Of a stretch of DNA of 64,000 bases, positions 22,572-35,989 are shown in pieces (the stretch's first letter is position 1; each line of letters opens with the position of its first letter). Origin of the DNA: Roridomyces roridus (Eukaryota; Basidiomycota; Agaricomycetes; Agaricales; Mycenaceae); contig JARKIF010000074.1 in NCBI GenBank assembly GCA_029378245.1, forward strand, positions 62,001 through 126,000, written 5' to 3'. Made by a program: the position numbers and the translations under genes. The notes under the pieces are model-generated. The model made no database searches and had not been told where the DNA came from. It saw only the letters and a program-made list of their open reading frames with translations.

Positions 22572-22780
22572 GAGAAATGAGTTGCGTGAAACCGGGTTTC
22601 AGCGCCTCAACAAACGAGCAGACACATGAAAGCCACTGTATACAATTCAGAGGTCCGTTTCATCAAAAACAGGGCACTCACTGTATAGTACTAAAAAACC
22701 TCAGAACATGACGGCGAAGGAGCGAAGGAGATGATCGCTTTATGGACACTCACACGACTGGATCCGTCCAGGGCTACCAT
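22572..22780 (-). pseudogene. Truncated DUF6533 gene (copy 5)
   Basis: From the ATG at 22780 (MVALDGSSR, then a donor) the sequence aligns with the first exons of copies 1 and 2. The next exon begins YYT, and VAFMCLLV precedes a GTTTGTTG donor. Similarity continues into the third intron (TTTCACGCAACTCATTTCT) and stops at about 22570, exactly before the YDTLL exon should begin. The remaining two-thirds of the gene are absent. The 5' flank to about 23160 is homologous to that of copy 1. Confidence 0.6.
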
Positions 22781-24163
22781 GGCGATAGTTTCTGCTCAGT
22801 ATAAGGAACAGAAGAGAGGTGAGAATTTCACGGGAGACAATCTCGAGGATCCATTGCCGCTGTCCGTCGTTGATACAACCGGTTGAAACTCGGATGCGGT
22901 CGAAAGCACGCGACATGCTGGCGACAACGAAGAGAAGTGTCCTGTGGAACCATGAGAGGTGGCTCGCGAGGATATCGAAGTGAGAACAGCTTCAAATGCA
23001 TCCGATTGTGACAGACTGTGTCCTTCAAGTTCGCGGGACATAATCTCGAGAGACGGTCGGTGTGCGCATGCTGTGGCGTGAAGATTCCGGAGTGGATGAG
23101 GTGGCGTGCGGAGTCTGAGTACAGTGGCATGATGTCGTTCAAAGCAACATGATGGTCAGGAAGAAGAAATAGTCATCCGAGATCAATTGATCATGATGCT
23201 TGCCCTGTAGTATCACTGACGAACAAGTAGTGATAAAATGGATTCGACTCTGAGTCGATGCCAAACGTATGACTGGATTTCGCAACAAACTTAATGTCTG
23301 GTCCAGTCCGCAGCCGCATCCGGCCGCGTACTGAGCAATATTTCGGTCCATCGTTCAGAATTCAGCTTCAGGCTTCACGGTCCGCTTTCACCGTGCAGCG
23401 ACTCGTGGGCCCGGGTTTACCGCACTCCAGAGTCCAGTCGACCGTTCCTAACCAGTCAAAGGCGCAACTCTCGGAGCGTGCGATCGATTCGACTTTTCTT
23501 TCCGCGTTGCATCTCTGGGGAGAACATGCTGAAATTCTGGGTCTTGAAAGAGTTGTTTCCTTTCAAGCTTTGGTTCATTTTAGACGCTTGCTTTGGGAAC
23601 GACAAAACTGGGACTCTAGTTGGACGGACCCGGTATTGGTTGTATTTTTGGGTGACGGATCAAATGATGGGGTCCGACTTGCTCCCGACCATCTTGTTCA
23701 GGCTTGTTCAGCCTCTTCAGCGCGCGGCTTCCGGGAGTCTTCCGCCGGCTTCCATGCCTCCTTCTTCTTCCCCGGTCCAATCCCTCACATCACACATCTG
23801 TCGGTCAGTTCTTCGAACGGATGATGGACTGGACCATTGCCTCAAGACCTGTGCATGATTCTACCCGCTGTGCAACCATCCATCTTCCGGGCCTACTCCA
23901 CGCTGGCTCTGCGGTTACTAAAACTCTGGGGCGATGTCAAATGGATCGGATTTAAGGTACTAAGGTAGGCCATAGAAGCACTCAGCTCTCCACCCGATCT
24001 AAACTTATGGTGATCACTTCTCAGCATCTGCCACCGAGGGGCTCAAACGTATCCCGTGAGCGATGCCCGAGAGGATGATTCCCGTTCTGCAGATACATAT
24101 AGACCTCTTCGCTGTCAGGCGTTGCCAGTCCTTTTTTTCTCCCAGTCCTCTACTCCGGCAGTG
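22781..24163. other. DUF6533 5'-flank repeats
   Basis: 22781-23160 (minus) matches the flank of copy 1 around 1040-1740. 23340-23660 (plus) matches 426-800 (minus); both read QLQAS and VGPGLP, then RQNWDSS in translation. These are duplicated non-coding flanks or remnants of a mobile repeat. No gene is supported. The stretch 23660-24160 probably holds the promoter of copy 3. Confidence 0.45.
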
Positions 24164-25820
24164 ATGGACGCCCAGTCTTACCTGCTGTTGTCACAGCTGC
24201 AGGTCGTTTCCGTATGTGCCAGATGATAGTTCCCTTCGTTTTGCTAAGCCGGTTCTTGTAGTACATCAAAGGTGGGCGCTTGTAAAGAAGCCTTGAATCC
24301 AGCTCATATCTGTGCCAGCTGGATTTCTTGCCCTATTTGTAAGATCAGTGGTTCCTCCGCAGCTCTACATCTGACAAAACTCAAAGGCATACGATACTTT
24401 ACTCCAGCTGGAGCAAGAGGCAAGTGCTCTTCGCAACGTCGACCGTCCGCTCATGCGCTCCCTTTCAGTGTCTGTACATCTGGCAAGCTAGATGGACTTT
24501 GATCAAATGCCTCTACCTGTGGACGCGGTACAGTCCTTTCGTTGCTCTGGTAATATCAGTGGCACACTCGATCCACCCAAATTTATCCGTAAGTCTTCCC
24601 ATCATCGCCGACTCTGCCGTGTCTCAATTGAACCATCAGAAGTGTGAAAGCTCCATCTTCGCAACAAGTAGGTCCTTGCATCTGTCTTGTGTGTATTCGA
24701 TTTACCTCGCCAGTCTATAGCGGATTTGGAATTGGTCTGACTGAACGTGAGTCGCTCCCGCTCCTCCGTCCTGTTGGATCTGATTTCCGTCTGCAGTCAT
24801 TTTGATGGTTCGGACCTGTGCGTGCTTCCCGCTCCCGCTTCCCGAGTATTCATTCCTTCAACACAGACACTCTGTATGAGAGATCGAAGAGACTGTTACT
24901 CTTCTTCTTTCTTCTGTGGTTTGTGCGCAACTTTCTGTATCGTCAATCTTCTGATAGCTTAACCTCTTGTCAGTCCGTGGCGGGAGTTTCATTTTGGGCG
25001 GTCACAAAGTGGACGGACAAGTTTTCATGTAAGTGCTTTGTTGGCTCCGCAGACGCTCGCATTCAAACGCCTGCCAGCGACAACTGCGGGTACGTCGCTG
25101 TTTGCGTCGTGCTATTTCAGTAGTTCGACAATAATTGGCATCGGGCTTGTTTGTTATCTTTCGCTGCTGGTTGGCGAAATCGGTATGATTGTTTCTTTCT
25201 TGCCAGTATTTCGAAACTGAGGAGCAACAGTTGTTATATCTCTAACTTTATGGAGATTCTATCGACAATGTACGTAGTTTTGCAACTATTCGGTCCTGAT
25301 CTAACTCGAGGCAGTCTCTAAGAACACCTCTGGGCTTTTTACGAGCCTATATCGCGATGGTGGGCACCTTCGCATTGAAACCGCCTGATATTGACTCGTA
25401 TCCAACCAGGAATTCTGTACTATCTCGCTATCCCTCGTTGGTGCCTCTCCAGAGCGCGTATGCCTTTCACTCAACGCTCATAGCATTCACGATTGCCACA
25501 ATTATCATCCTGTTCACCGCACCAGTACGTATAACAAAAGCCTCTTCCGATCGTTGTTTACTCATCTGCTGTAGCCTGGTCTGAGTGATATCGCAGACAC
25601 GTAAGCTTTCCAATCTCGGGGACTTCTTCCTTCATTTTAATGCTCTCGCAGACCAGTCTACGTTATGCACTCGGTACTGGTATGTCGGCTCATAAATCAT
25701 GCCCGCGAAAAGGCGGCCGAGGAAGATGCGCGTGCGGCTACTTTGGCCAATTTGGAGGAGGTCAAGTTTAGGCTCGGTTCGAATTCCGTGATTGATATAC
25801 GCCCTGACTGTAACGTGTAA
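24164..25820 (+). CDS. DUF6533-type multi-pass membrane protein (copy 3)
   Basis: Starts MDAQSYLLLSQLQVVS at 24164. The signature exon gives AYDTLLQLEQE, joined through an intron with a GC donor (GAG then GCAAGT) to CLYIWQARWTLIKCLYLWTR. A copy-specific 49-nt intron (24818-24866) splits the RTYALY motif; removing it restores VRTYTLYERSKRLLLF. A late exon has LYRDG, and the tail DTPVYVMHSVLVCRL ends at TAA 25818-25820. The tail is longer and more charged than in copies 1 and 2 (REKAAEEDARAATLANLEEV). It is intact where checked. Exon borders between 25000 and 25350 are uncertain. Confidence 0.7.
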
Positions 25821-25995
25821 AGAGAGCATTGTTAATTGTTGACATTCCTTACTGTAATAACTAATTCGGAAAGTCGAACAGTGGTTTTAACCGCACCTCG
25901 CAGCTGAGCGAGGTCCTCACTCAAGAATCAAACAGTTGTATTTCAAACTCTGGTCTGAAGATCCGCAGAAAATCCTGTCCGGTGGCTACTATCCA

Positions 25996-26789
25996 TCATT
26001 CATTCTTCCTGGAGGCCTTGTTTGAATAGATCATGTCGGTGAATGGACTATTTCGTCGTTAATCAGATTTCCTTGCCGAAAGCACAACACTGACCTTTCA
26101 AAATGCAGTGCAGTGGCATAGGTTAGATGAACATACAAGGCCACCAATAAGCCCGCAGGACGTTCATACCTGAAAGTGCAAGGTGAATCGAGCTAGGAAT
26201 GAAGCCACGGCGGACTTACCAAAGGGCGGCGCCGACGAAACACAAGGTGGCTCCCATGTACATGGGATTGTCTAGGATGTTGAACGGGAAGCTCGTGACC
26301 CGTTTTTCTTGTAGGATCCCAAAGTAATCTCCCACGAATGTACCGTAAAAGCCCAATCGAAGAAACGCCGTTAGCACGAGGAAGTTGCCCGCGCTGAAGA
26401 TGATCCACGCCAATATGGTCTGGATTTCGTATGGCAGAGGGTAATAGGGCTGGTCGAACAGAGCAGTCTTGTATCTATTTTTCGTGAAAATGAGTTGGTG
26501 GGGAAGGACGCGGGATACATACAGGACGTCGCGCAGGAGACCGGCGAGGAAGATGAGGACTCCCAGGATGGTGCAAGCCACGCGTGCTCCGATGAGTTTC
26601 GTCAACGTTTTGTGCCTGTATTCTAGATCTGACTGAGAAACCGATGTGGCACAGAACTGACGGAAGAACTGAACCATTTCGTCCTATCAGATTCCAGGCG
26701 ACTGGACTGGCAGTGATAGAAAAGAGACTGATGTAGAGGGAGGCTTGAGAAAAGTCCACAAAACTTGAGAGGGCACCCATCGAGGCCAT
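25996..26789 (-). CDS. OPI3: Phosphatidyl-N-methylethanolamine N-methyltransferase
   Basis: ER membrane enzyme of the PEMT/Opi3 type. It makes phosphatidylcholine from mono- and dimethyl-phosphatidylethanolamine using S-adenosylmethionine. About 200 aa in five exons. The start MASMGALSSFVDFSQ is at 26789. The spliced protein has AWNLIGRNDLEYRHKTLTKL, LLRDVLYKTALFDQPYYPL, FLRLGFYGTFVGDYFGILQ, the family motif FPFNILDNPMYMGATL, FVGAALWYERPAGLL and a short tail SPFTDMIYSNKASRKNE ending at TGA 25996-25998. Length and order match yeast Opi3 (206 aa). Donors include GTATGT and GTAAGT. The gene is divergent from DUF6533 copy 4 with about 590 nt between starts. Confidence 0.9.
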
Positions 26790-27375
26790 GGAGGAAAGAC
26801 AAGGGACGTTGAGAAATCCTTGTGGGCGTCAAAATCACAAACGTGATGATGGCCATAACGCGGAGTGGCGGAGGGTAGATCGGACCCAGGTCAACGGATT
26901 CGTGTGAGAGTCTTCGAGGCTATTGGACGCTATTTCAGCAGCCATCGAGGCATCTTACCGCCGCCGAGATGAACAGATACACTGATCTTTGTAGAAGTTC
27001 CATGATCAATCACTGCCTCCAGGATGTAAAATGCTGTGTGCCACAAGTTGCGTGTAGAATATGGCGGAGTACTAGTTGTGCAGTTTAACCCGGTGAGTGG
27101 CAAGTGAATGTCAAGCCAGTCTTGGCCCGTGCCCATGATGATCGCGTAGTACACGGTACACGTGACAGGCGCCGCTTCGCTTCTGCCATGACTCCCAAGA
27201 CAAAAAAAAAAAAAAACACAAAAAGATCAGATCGGCAGCATAAATTGCGATGAGGCGGCATCCACCGTATGTTGACAGTTTCCGAGTCTGGCAAGACGCC
27301 GCTGTCCAATATTGGCATGACGGGCCCTACAAAGGTAGCATGGCAAACGTTTCACCTCGGTGGTACCGCAGCGCG
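26790..27375. other. Divergent intergenic region
   Basis: About 585 nt between the methyltransferase and DUF6533 copy 4, probably holding both promoters. It contains a run of about 14 A at 27200-27214. No gene is seen. Confidence 0.5.
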
Positions 27376-28998
27376 ATGGACTCTGAACTCCTTTCCAACC
27401 TTCAAGTGGACACGGTAAGTTTGTCCTTGCTCTCCGGTTCTGTCTTGAATTCCGCCCTAGTATGTCAAAGGCAAGGAACCCAGAAGGACTCGATCTTTCC
27501 ACTGACTCACGCGCGAATTCTCCAGTCGGATGTCTGACTTTGCTGGTGAGCTCGGACGTTCAATTCACGAATTTTTGACCCAGACATCCTTCGAGGTATA
27601 CGATACGCTGCTTCACCTGGACAAGGAGGTGCGCTGGACGTGATTCTGTCGGACAAACTTTCAACTCCGTCTCGGTGCAGTACCGTTTCGTATGGAAATC
27701 ACGCTGGAGCGTGATCAAGTGTCTTTACCTCTGGGTCAGGTATAGCACCTATATCGACACAGTGCTTGCCGTGCAAGGTGCCTGCCATCCATCCAATTTG
27801 GGAAGAACTACTTGCTAACTGTTTCTCCAGAAAGATTGGATTTCAACCGAGATGCTGCCAGCTGTAGTCGGATCATGGACTTTACAACTAGTGAGTCACC
27901 ACTTTCTAGGGGATGCGACCATACTTGAATGGCGTCAAGTATTCGCTGGGTTCGGCATTGGTGTGGCTGAGAGTAAGTGAACCTTTTCCCATAGAAATTC
28001 AATGACGCTGTCGCCAGTAATCCTGATGGTGAGGACGTATGCCATGTATGAGAGGTCGAAGAGGTTGCTCTGTTTCTTCGTCGTTCTGTGGATCGTACGC
28101 TTCTTTATTTTCCTCCAAGCATATGTCCGACCACATTCTTTAGGCGGTGGGCTGCGTCAATATTTGGGCGGTGCTTCAGTGGACGGGGTCGTTCGAGGGT
28201 GATTTTTTTCTCACTCGTTTATTACGGAGAGGCTGACCGTCAATCAAGTCGCACCCTCACCGTCCGTTGGCGCTGCGTGCTATATTGGCACTTCAAGTAA
28301 CATAGGCCTTGTCTGCTACACCTCCCTGGTCGCGGGGGAGACTGGTAAGTACGCTCTCCGAAGTGGAGCATCTACTAGGTTCTCAAAATTGCATTTCAGT
28401 GATCGTGTTTCTCACTTTGTGGAAAGCACTGCATAGCTGTATGTCTCCTTGTTCGTGATGAGAGCTTCACTGACCTCTCTCAGCCTTCTTGGTCGGATCG
28501 ACATACCAAGCAAGCAAGCTTGTCGTCAGCTTCTATCGCGACGGTATGCTCTATTTGTGCACGCATTTATCAATCCTTGATATACACAGGAATCTTATTT
28601 TACTTGGCCGTGCTTCGTAAGTAGAGACACCCTTCACTTACTCATTTAACCCTGAACTTCAAGCATTTTCAATCGTGAACGCTGTGATTTTATTCGTTCA
28701 ACCAGTATGGTTTCCGATGATGTCACTCGACGTCTGTTCATGCCATTCATTATAGCCCGGACTCAATATCGTAGCCGACACGTAAGATCTCCTGGTCGTT
28801 TGGATGACTTGAACTCTCTGACAATTAATTGACAGACCACTGAGGGTCATGCATACGATCCTAGCCTGTCATTTGGTCACCCACGTCCGGTCTGTTGCGG
28901 ATGAGGAGGCTTCGGGGAGCAACCACACGGAACCTGTTCATTCCTTGGAGTTTGCTCGTCGTCCAGAAACGGGCCAGACTTTAGATAGTTTTGTGTAG
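27376..28998 (+). CDS. DUF6533-type multi-pass membrane protein (copy 4)
   Basis: Starts MDSELLSNLQVDT at 27376. The signature exons give SFEVYDTLLHLDKE joined to YRFVWKSRWSVIKCLYLWVR, then YSTYIDTVLAVQ. Downstream is MVRTYAMYERSKRLLCFFVV, then FYRDG, and the tail DTPLRVMHTILACHLVTHV with a Ser/Glu-rich end RRPETGQTLDSFV, stopping at 28996-28998. Around 28130-28300 an exon contains repeated Gly codons and is hard to place. It is intact where checked. It lies in tandem with copy 3, separated by the Opi3 gene on the other strand. Confidence 0.7.
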
Positions 28999-29522
28999 GA
29001 TTCGCCGAAATATGATCGACTCAAGTAAGCTGCAGACGGGTTCTTCTGTCGAGCACCCCGGAGAATTACCAAGGAGTACTTAAGGTAGATGGGTGTAGAT
29101 GGAAGCAAGGGAGAATGTCGAACCTCGTACTTGCTCACCGCTCCAGCTCCTGCTGCCGGGTGGGGCCAGAGAGGTCACTCGTGTTCCGGTGGTGGAAGAC
29201 TTAGACACCGAGGACACACTCAGACAAGCACATCCAGGTGAACGCAATTTTTTTGATAAACCAATTTTTTTCTGCTGTGGACGAATTGAACTGCAATCAA
29301 TGAATCCACAGACCAAAACAACACAACGCCCGACGCCCAATTTAGTAATTTCCGAGAAACTAGTACCCACGTTCAACACATCCCAAGTCCAGATTCAAAA
29401 TGGGCGCCCCCCCACGGCGAAAACGCGGGTCGAAAAACGCCTATCGGACCAATAGAGTTAGATACTGATACAACAATCGGCAGTACAACATCGTCCATTT
29501 ACACGTTCTTAAATCTTTCGTT
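28999..29522. other. Dispersed repeat between DUF6533 copy 4 and the EF-hand gene
   Basis: 29100-29450 resembles 37900-38100 in opposite orientation (shared ACTTGGATGTGCTTGT) and also 57640-57720 (shared ACCAAAACAACA and GTAATTTCCGA). No coding potential, terminal repeats or target duplications could be defined, so this is a dispersed repeat of unknown class. Confidence 0.45.
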
Positions 29523-30467
29523 TCACGGTGCGGAAAGTGTGATCTAAACGAATCGGTGAGCATCAAGCAGAATCGACAGCATTAAAGGCAAAACTGACAC
29601 TCATGAACTGCTCATAGCTCATTTGCACCCAACCGTCCCGATCCGTGTCGACGCTGACGAGAAAGTAGATAAATAAATCTAGTCCGGCGGGTAAGTAAGG
29701 GATGTTTGCTTACCGCTGGAACGCCTCCGTCAACGTCTTGACCACGACACACGCGCGCACGAATCGGTCAAAAGTGATCCCAGCCGGAGGTTGTCCATGT
29801 CCAGGGCGGGCAGTTGTCGGTGCCGCGGCTACAGTACGAGTTCTCGTCAGAATCCATCCATGTCTCGAAACACAGGGTGGGGACGCACAGTACTTCCTCT
29901 CCAGCAAAGAAAGGACATGCGGGGGGAGACTATACCCAAAATTGCGCATAGCCTCGGACAACTCGCGTCCCTCTATCGACCCAGACCCATCACGGTCGAA
30001 ATGCCGGAATACATTCTGCCAATCCGAGATGTACTTCCACAGACCAGAGAATTCCTTGAAATCAATCGACCCAGTCCGATCCGTGTCCTATCGCAGTGAG
30101 AATCCAGAGCTCGACGATAAGACAAAACGTACAAAGATGCCCATAAGCATCTTGACCGTGTCCAAGTCGAATTTCGACCAATTTCCCTACGTAATGCGTC
30201 AGGGAGATAAAAGCTAGCCGTGGCACAACTCACATTCACCAACGCCGCCTGCAACTCCATGACACTAATGCTCCCTGAACGGTCCTGGTCCACAGCCGAA
30301 AAGTACTGCCAAAGCGGATCTCCACCAGGAGGGGGCGGAGCCTGGCCATAAGGTGGCGCTCCTCCTTGTTGCCCATACGCTCCTTGCTGGCCGTATGGCG
30401 CTCCTTGCTGTCCATACGGCGCTCCTTGCTGCTGGCCATAAGGCTGGTTATTGTGCTGCGAGTACAT
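29523..30467 (-). CDS. Penta-EF-hand calcium-binding protein (PEF1/ALG-2 type)
   Basis: Calcium sensor of the penta-EF-hand family. The ATG at 30467 in a perfect GCCACC context starts an N-terminal Tyr/Gln/Gly/Pro-rich region with repeats GAPYGQQ. EF loops follow: DQDRSGSISVMEL, DTDRTGSIDFKEF, DRDGSGSIEGREL, and a later DTDRDGWVQMSYE. Six exons are joined by short introns; the last ends at TGA 29523-29525 with FMSITLSAP. The order matches peflin and ALG-2 homologues. These usually form dimers and link calcium to ER-exit-site or membrane-repair functions. Adjacent to BiP on the same strand, 190 nt beyond the BiP stop. Confidence 0.9.
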
Positions 30468-30657
30468 GGTGGCGGAAGACAAAAGGCTGTGGGCTGGGCG
30501 CGCCGCCCACGATCAATGTCGTGTTTCAAATACAACTCTTTCGAGTCTTGTCTTTATTTTTGCCTGCCTCCATGTAGCCTAATATCTACGCGCAAAAAAG
30601 ACAACAACTAAGAACGCCGCAGCGCACATAATATAAATGTAACTTCAATCCTCCGCT

Positions 30658-33104
<2,447 letters not shown>

Positions 33105-33260
33105 CGAGGTTGCGCGCGTCGGTCGACGAGACATGAGGGGAGAGACAAGTTTTGGAGCGCGATGTGGTTTCGGCGAGCAGTTATATAGGGTGGTACAGCC
33201 ACAGGACTTGGCCACGTCGACTCGCGTGTCAAGTGACAGTCTACGTGGAACTGCTCACGA
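33105..33260 (-). promoter_or_regulatory. BiP promoter with TATA box and UPRE-like cores
   Basis: On the minus strand a TATA box (CTATATAA) lies at 33181-33188, about 80 nt upstream of the start codon. Upstream of it are GACGTGG (33212-33218, minus) and TACGTGG (33242-33248, plus). Both resemble the TACGTG or CACGTG-like cores bound by Hac1/XBP1-type factors of the unfolded-protein response. BiP is the classical target of that pathway, so the assignment is plausible but rests on short motifs. Confidence 0.45.
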
Positions 33261-33740
33261 GTTCTGAGTTTGCTACAAGCATCTCTGTCTTTCTCCGTGT
33301 CACCGGACTCGCCACGTAGTAACATTCCAAAGTCACTCGAGATGCTTCGACCATTTTCTTATTTCTTGCCTGTGTTTCCTTGTCGCAAATCTTCTCTTGT
33401 CGCCCAATTTCTTGGCTCGAAAGTGGATTTCGAGGTAGGAACTTACCATGGCCAAGTGCTGAATTTCTGCGTTTTCACTCTTGAGCAACTCTGTTGTCGT
33501 CTTTCCCGAAACGCCAAGCTTCTTAAGGAGTGACCTTGGGGCTCGGTTTATTCCCTTTCGCGGAATTGGAGTAATCAGGGATACTCGGCCTTCAACTCGA
33601 CATTGCGGTGCCCGCTATCAGTCCCAAACTTGTCTCCGTGAAGGACGAGTCGGAACGACGGAGAGCGCCCATCTAAGCGAGGTGAAACCCCGCTTTAAAG
33701 CGTTCATGCTAACCAGGCGCTCTCCGCCCTTCCACGCCCA
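33261..33740. other. Intergenic
   Basis: About 480 nt between divergent BiP and the first membrane-protein gene of the triplet. No supported gene is seen. Confidence 0.4.
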
Positions 33741-35149
33741 ATGGCGTCCCAATTTTTCAACAACCCAGCCACTTTCTCTCAATTACCTTCTCATCTCGCG
33801 TGTTTTGGCTCGTCGAATATCAGCGACGTATGCCAGACTCCTTCGGACGCCATGCTTTCCTTCCTTAACCTCACGACGGTGAATTCATATCTGGATGCAT
33901 ACTGCGACAGACCGCCTTACGACTCGTGTGCATTTGGTTATTGCCCCAACCCAGACGTTGCCAGTCCTGCTGTGCGGTATTCGAGTGAGTAAGATGTATC
34001 GGTGGGCACTTCACACCTTACCCACTTTCACAGCGTACTTTACTTCAGTCGTGTCCGCCATCCTCACTCTCTACTCCCCGGAGGAAGTCACATCCGCGTT
34101 CTTCGCCCAACTGCTCAACGTCTACTCTCTCATTGTCGCCGCCATCATCGCCATAGCAGGACACACCCTCACGAAAATGCACGGCATTTTCGCGTTGACG
34201 ATCGCCGCATCACCGCTCAGCATTTACCTCATTTTCTACGTTATCCGTGAATCCTTCGGTGGGCAGACGAGGCTGAAAACTGTTTTCGGCGCTGGCCAGT
34301 ACCTCAACAGAGCACTTGTGCTGCTCATGGTGCCACTTTGGATTAGCGTGCTGGTCTTCACGACACTGCCCGCCGCCTCCTGGCATTTTCAACAAGCTGC
34401 CTGCAACAGGTTAGTTCCCAATTTGTCGAGATCCCGACTTATTTCCCCACAGAGTAATCTCAGAAGGTCATATCATCAGATTCTTCTTCCTACCATTCGT
34501 CTCACTCGTCGAAATCCCCGAAATTGGTATGTAAAAACCCAAGCAGTTGGATACATAGGAATCACAAGTCGTTATAGGCGCGTCGATCCTAGGCTCATTC
34601 GTTCTCGCCTGGGGTTTCGCGATTATCCGCCTTCGCAAGATTATCTGGGCAAAGAAAGGTAGAGTTTTCCCATTCGGGCGTTTATGGTGCGTATTCTTGC
34701 ATTTGACTGCTCTCGGCACTGAGCGGCGTACGCAGGCGCAAGGTGGTCGAACGATATCCACTCATTCAGTTCTACACCGGTGCGTAAATTGGCTACCTCT
34801 CTCCCTGATTTCTTATTCAGACTCTCCAGTGATCGTGTTGCCTTTTTCCTTTTGGATGTTCAACACCGAATTCGGAATCCGAAGGCTCTCACCGCGAGAA
34901 TCATTCGAGGCGACGTACGGCCAGCTACTGGCAATATTCGTCACCGTGCCGCCCTTTATTTCGCTCTGTTACCTCCTTCCGGGTCTGGGACGTTGGTTCG
35001 CAGATTTGATGTGGGTGAGGCTCCTCACTGGGCGTCGGAACAAGCCATACTTGCAGAAACGCACGAGACAGGAATCCATGCTCTCGTTCCAAGAGGACTC
35101 TACGGCCCTCCTCGGCGAGAAGGGGAGTCGTGGTTCGTCGTTGGCGTAA
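33741..35149 (+). CDS. Unrecognised multi-pass membrane protein (triplet copy 1)
   Basis: Six exons: 33741-33984, 34034-34409, 34453-34526, 34578 to about 34686, a short exon to about 34770, and the rest to TAA 35147-35149. The N-terminal ectodomain has several Cys (CFGSSNISDVC, then YDSCAFGYCPNPDVASPAVR). Hydrophobic segments follow, including FAQLLNVYSLIVAAIIAIAG, LTIAASPLSIYLIFYVI, RALVLLMVPLWISVLVF, FFFLPFVSLVEIPEI, SFVLAWGFAIIRLRK and LLAIFVTVPPFISLCYLL. About seven helices are likely. The C-terminal tail is charged (KPYLQKRTRQES). I do not recognise the family. Two copies follow in tandem on the same strand, which suggests a surface or transport role under diversification. Confidence 0.75.
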
Positions 35150-35989
35150 CCGTGAGCTTTCGAATTCTTGGGGGTTCGAATTCTCTTTGCTGCTACATGC
35201 ATAATTTATTGGCAATTACTGGGTAGAGGGTGCATATCATGAACTTGCGACTGCCCGGTGCCGATGGACGGTTTGTTTTTTTATTCAAGTCGAACCACCA
35301 TCGGCCAAGTTGAGGCCGCCGATCGGCCCGATCCGGGGTTCGTGCGTTTCAGGTTCACTACACAGCATTGAGGCGGGGATCCGAAAATTCTGTACATACT
35401 TCCGCAAACTGTGGGTGGCGCTCGGAGTAAGCGCTCACTGTACTCGTTCTATGTACTTGTCCTAAGAATCGAGCTTACTTACTGTCCGTTGATCGGCGAA
35501 TTTACCCGATTTGGCATCCGGCGTTCTGGTATATGCGCATGTTGACGTCGTGATGCCTCATGCTTTTCGACTCGAGCGCCGATGGGCGCCGACAGGCGCC
35601 GACGACGCTAGCGCTGGCCCATTGACAGGGCTCAGGCTCGAATGCATCATGGAATGAGTCGACTGAAACAGGATGAAGACATCAAGTAGGATGGCGGTGC
35701 CTTGCAATTGGGGTGTGGCGCTAACTGCTTAGCGAAAACGGTGTTGAAATGCGCTGATGCTTGAAACGAGAACGCGCCTCCCTTCTATTCCAGGCACACT
35801 GAAACTCAATAAATACCTAAACAGACAGCATCTGATGCTGATATGTCAAGATTTTCACTGGCGACGACGCGGCTATCGACTGAAGAGCGCCCATGTCAAA
35901 TATAAATCTAATAGCGACCACGGATCGGGACCACCCTCTCTCTCACCCTCACCCTCACCCCGGCCGATAGTCACCGTTCGCATTGCAGA
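35150..35989. other. Intergenic
   Basis: About 840 nt between triplet copies 1 and 2. It has GC-rich GGGCGCCGACAGGCGCC steps near 35585-35605. 35930-35970 is a CTCACC microsatellite just upstream of the next start. No gene is seen. Confidence 0.45.
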
